This document shows positions 13,657-13,741 of a stretch of DNA of 13,741 bases, one piece after another (positions within the stretch are counted from its first letter, which is position 1; each line of letters opens with the position of its first letter). Both the position numbers and the translations under genes were made by a program. Where the stretch lies: positions 1 through 13,741 of the forward strand of contig CAMZMA010000294.1 in assembly GCA_947311815.1 (NCBI GenBank), read 5' to 3'. A model generated the notes under the pieces. The model had not been told where the DNA came from. It ran no database searches and saw nothing but the letters and a program-made list of their open reading frames with translations. Source of the stretch: an uncultured Flavobacteriaceae bacterium (GTDB lineage: Bacteria; Bacteroidota; Bacteroidia; Flavobacteriales; Flavobacteriaceae).

Positions 13657-13741
13657 GTCGGTTCGAGCGCAGTCGAGAACTATTGAATATAATTCATCTC
13701 ATAAAAAGATCTCGACTTTAGTTTATCTTGAGCGTAGACGA
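13657..13741. repeat. Interspersed flavobacterial intergenic repeat (continues past the window)
   Basis: TCGGTTCGAGCGCAGTCGAG starts near 13658. The 8-mer AGTCGAGA (13671-13678) is repeated in inverted form as TCTCGACT (13710-13717) across a 31-base spacer. A decayed direct copy of TTCGAGCGCAGTCGA (13662-13676) appears as CTTGAGCGTAGACGA (13727-13741), matching 11 of 15 bases. From memory, GCTCGA/CGAGCGCAGTCGA modules like these are scattered between genes in many Flavobacteriaceae genomes; that part is recalled, not tested. The local GC is clearly above the surroundings. No open reading frame is involved. Confidence 0.55.

Noticed and set aside
13657..13741. End of an insertion sequence
   Set aside because: No transposase, target duplication or terminal inverted repeat is visible; the pattern fits short interspersed repeats better.

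Overview
The window is AT-rich DNA from a member of the Bacteroidota, most likely a marine-type Flavobacteriaceae. The evidence is: no Shine-Dalgarno sequences; several matches to the Bacteroidota housekeeping promoter -7 element TANNTTTG; many lipoproteins with short lipoboxes; an S41 lipoprotein pair and GIN-domain (DUF2807) protein typical of the phylum; and, at the right edge, GTTCGAGCGCAGTCGAGAAC-type interspersed repeats that I recall from flavobacterial genomes. Genus cannot be fixed from the sequence alone. No tRNA, rRNA, CRISPR array or transposase was seen, and no gene-free stretch exceeds about 220 bases.

Layout. (1) 1-323, minus: N-terminal part of rmuC, cut by the window edge. 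(2) 368-907, plus: a small PlsC-type lysophospholipid acyltransferase. (3) 908-1109: an intergenic region that is not empty. Tandem direct repeats lie just upstream of a good promoter (947-977), followed by a palindrome and a strong intrinsic terminator, with no gene between promoter and terminator. It is a candidate small RNA unit. (4) 3990-1110, minus: a YCF48/Asp-box lipoprotein translationally coupled to a small unknown lipoprotein, then peptidase T. (5) 4040-4963, plus: a patatin-like phospholipase transcribed divergently from the YCF48 gene. (6) 7901-4984, minus: two tandem paralogous S41-family lipoproteins. The downstream copy keeps the Ser/Lys catalytic pair and the upstream copy has lost the lysine. 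(7) 10894-8000, minus: a tight four-gene operon of an ECF sigma factor (TTG start), a single-pass membrane protein that is probably its anti-sigma factor, and two exported repeat proteins predicted to be beta-solenoids, one with a tyrosine ladder and one with a Gly-Ser-Gly ladder (GIN domain). (8) 11113-13572, plus: lon protease. (9) 13573-13741: intergenic DNA ending in interspersed repeats.

How it fits together. Most of the window concerns the cell envelope and protein quality control: exported lipoproteins, envelope proteases and a pseudoprotease, phospholipid-modifying enzymes, peptidase T and Lon. The ECF sigma operon looks like an envelope-sensing circuit whose outputs include its own two exported solenoid proteins. 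The S41 pair lies directly downstream on the same strand and might share read-through from it. The parts of greatest interest are the orphan promoter-terminator unit at 905-1090, the ECF operon with its paired solenoid ladders, and the active/inactive S41 lipoprotein pair.
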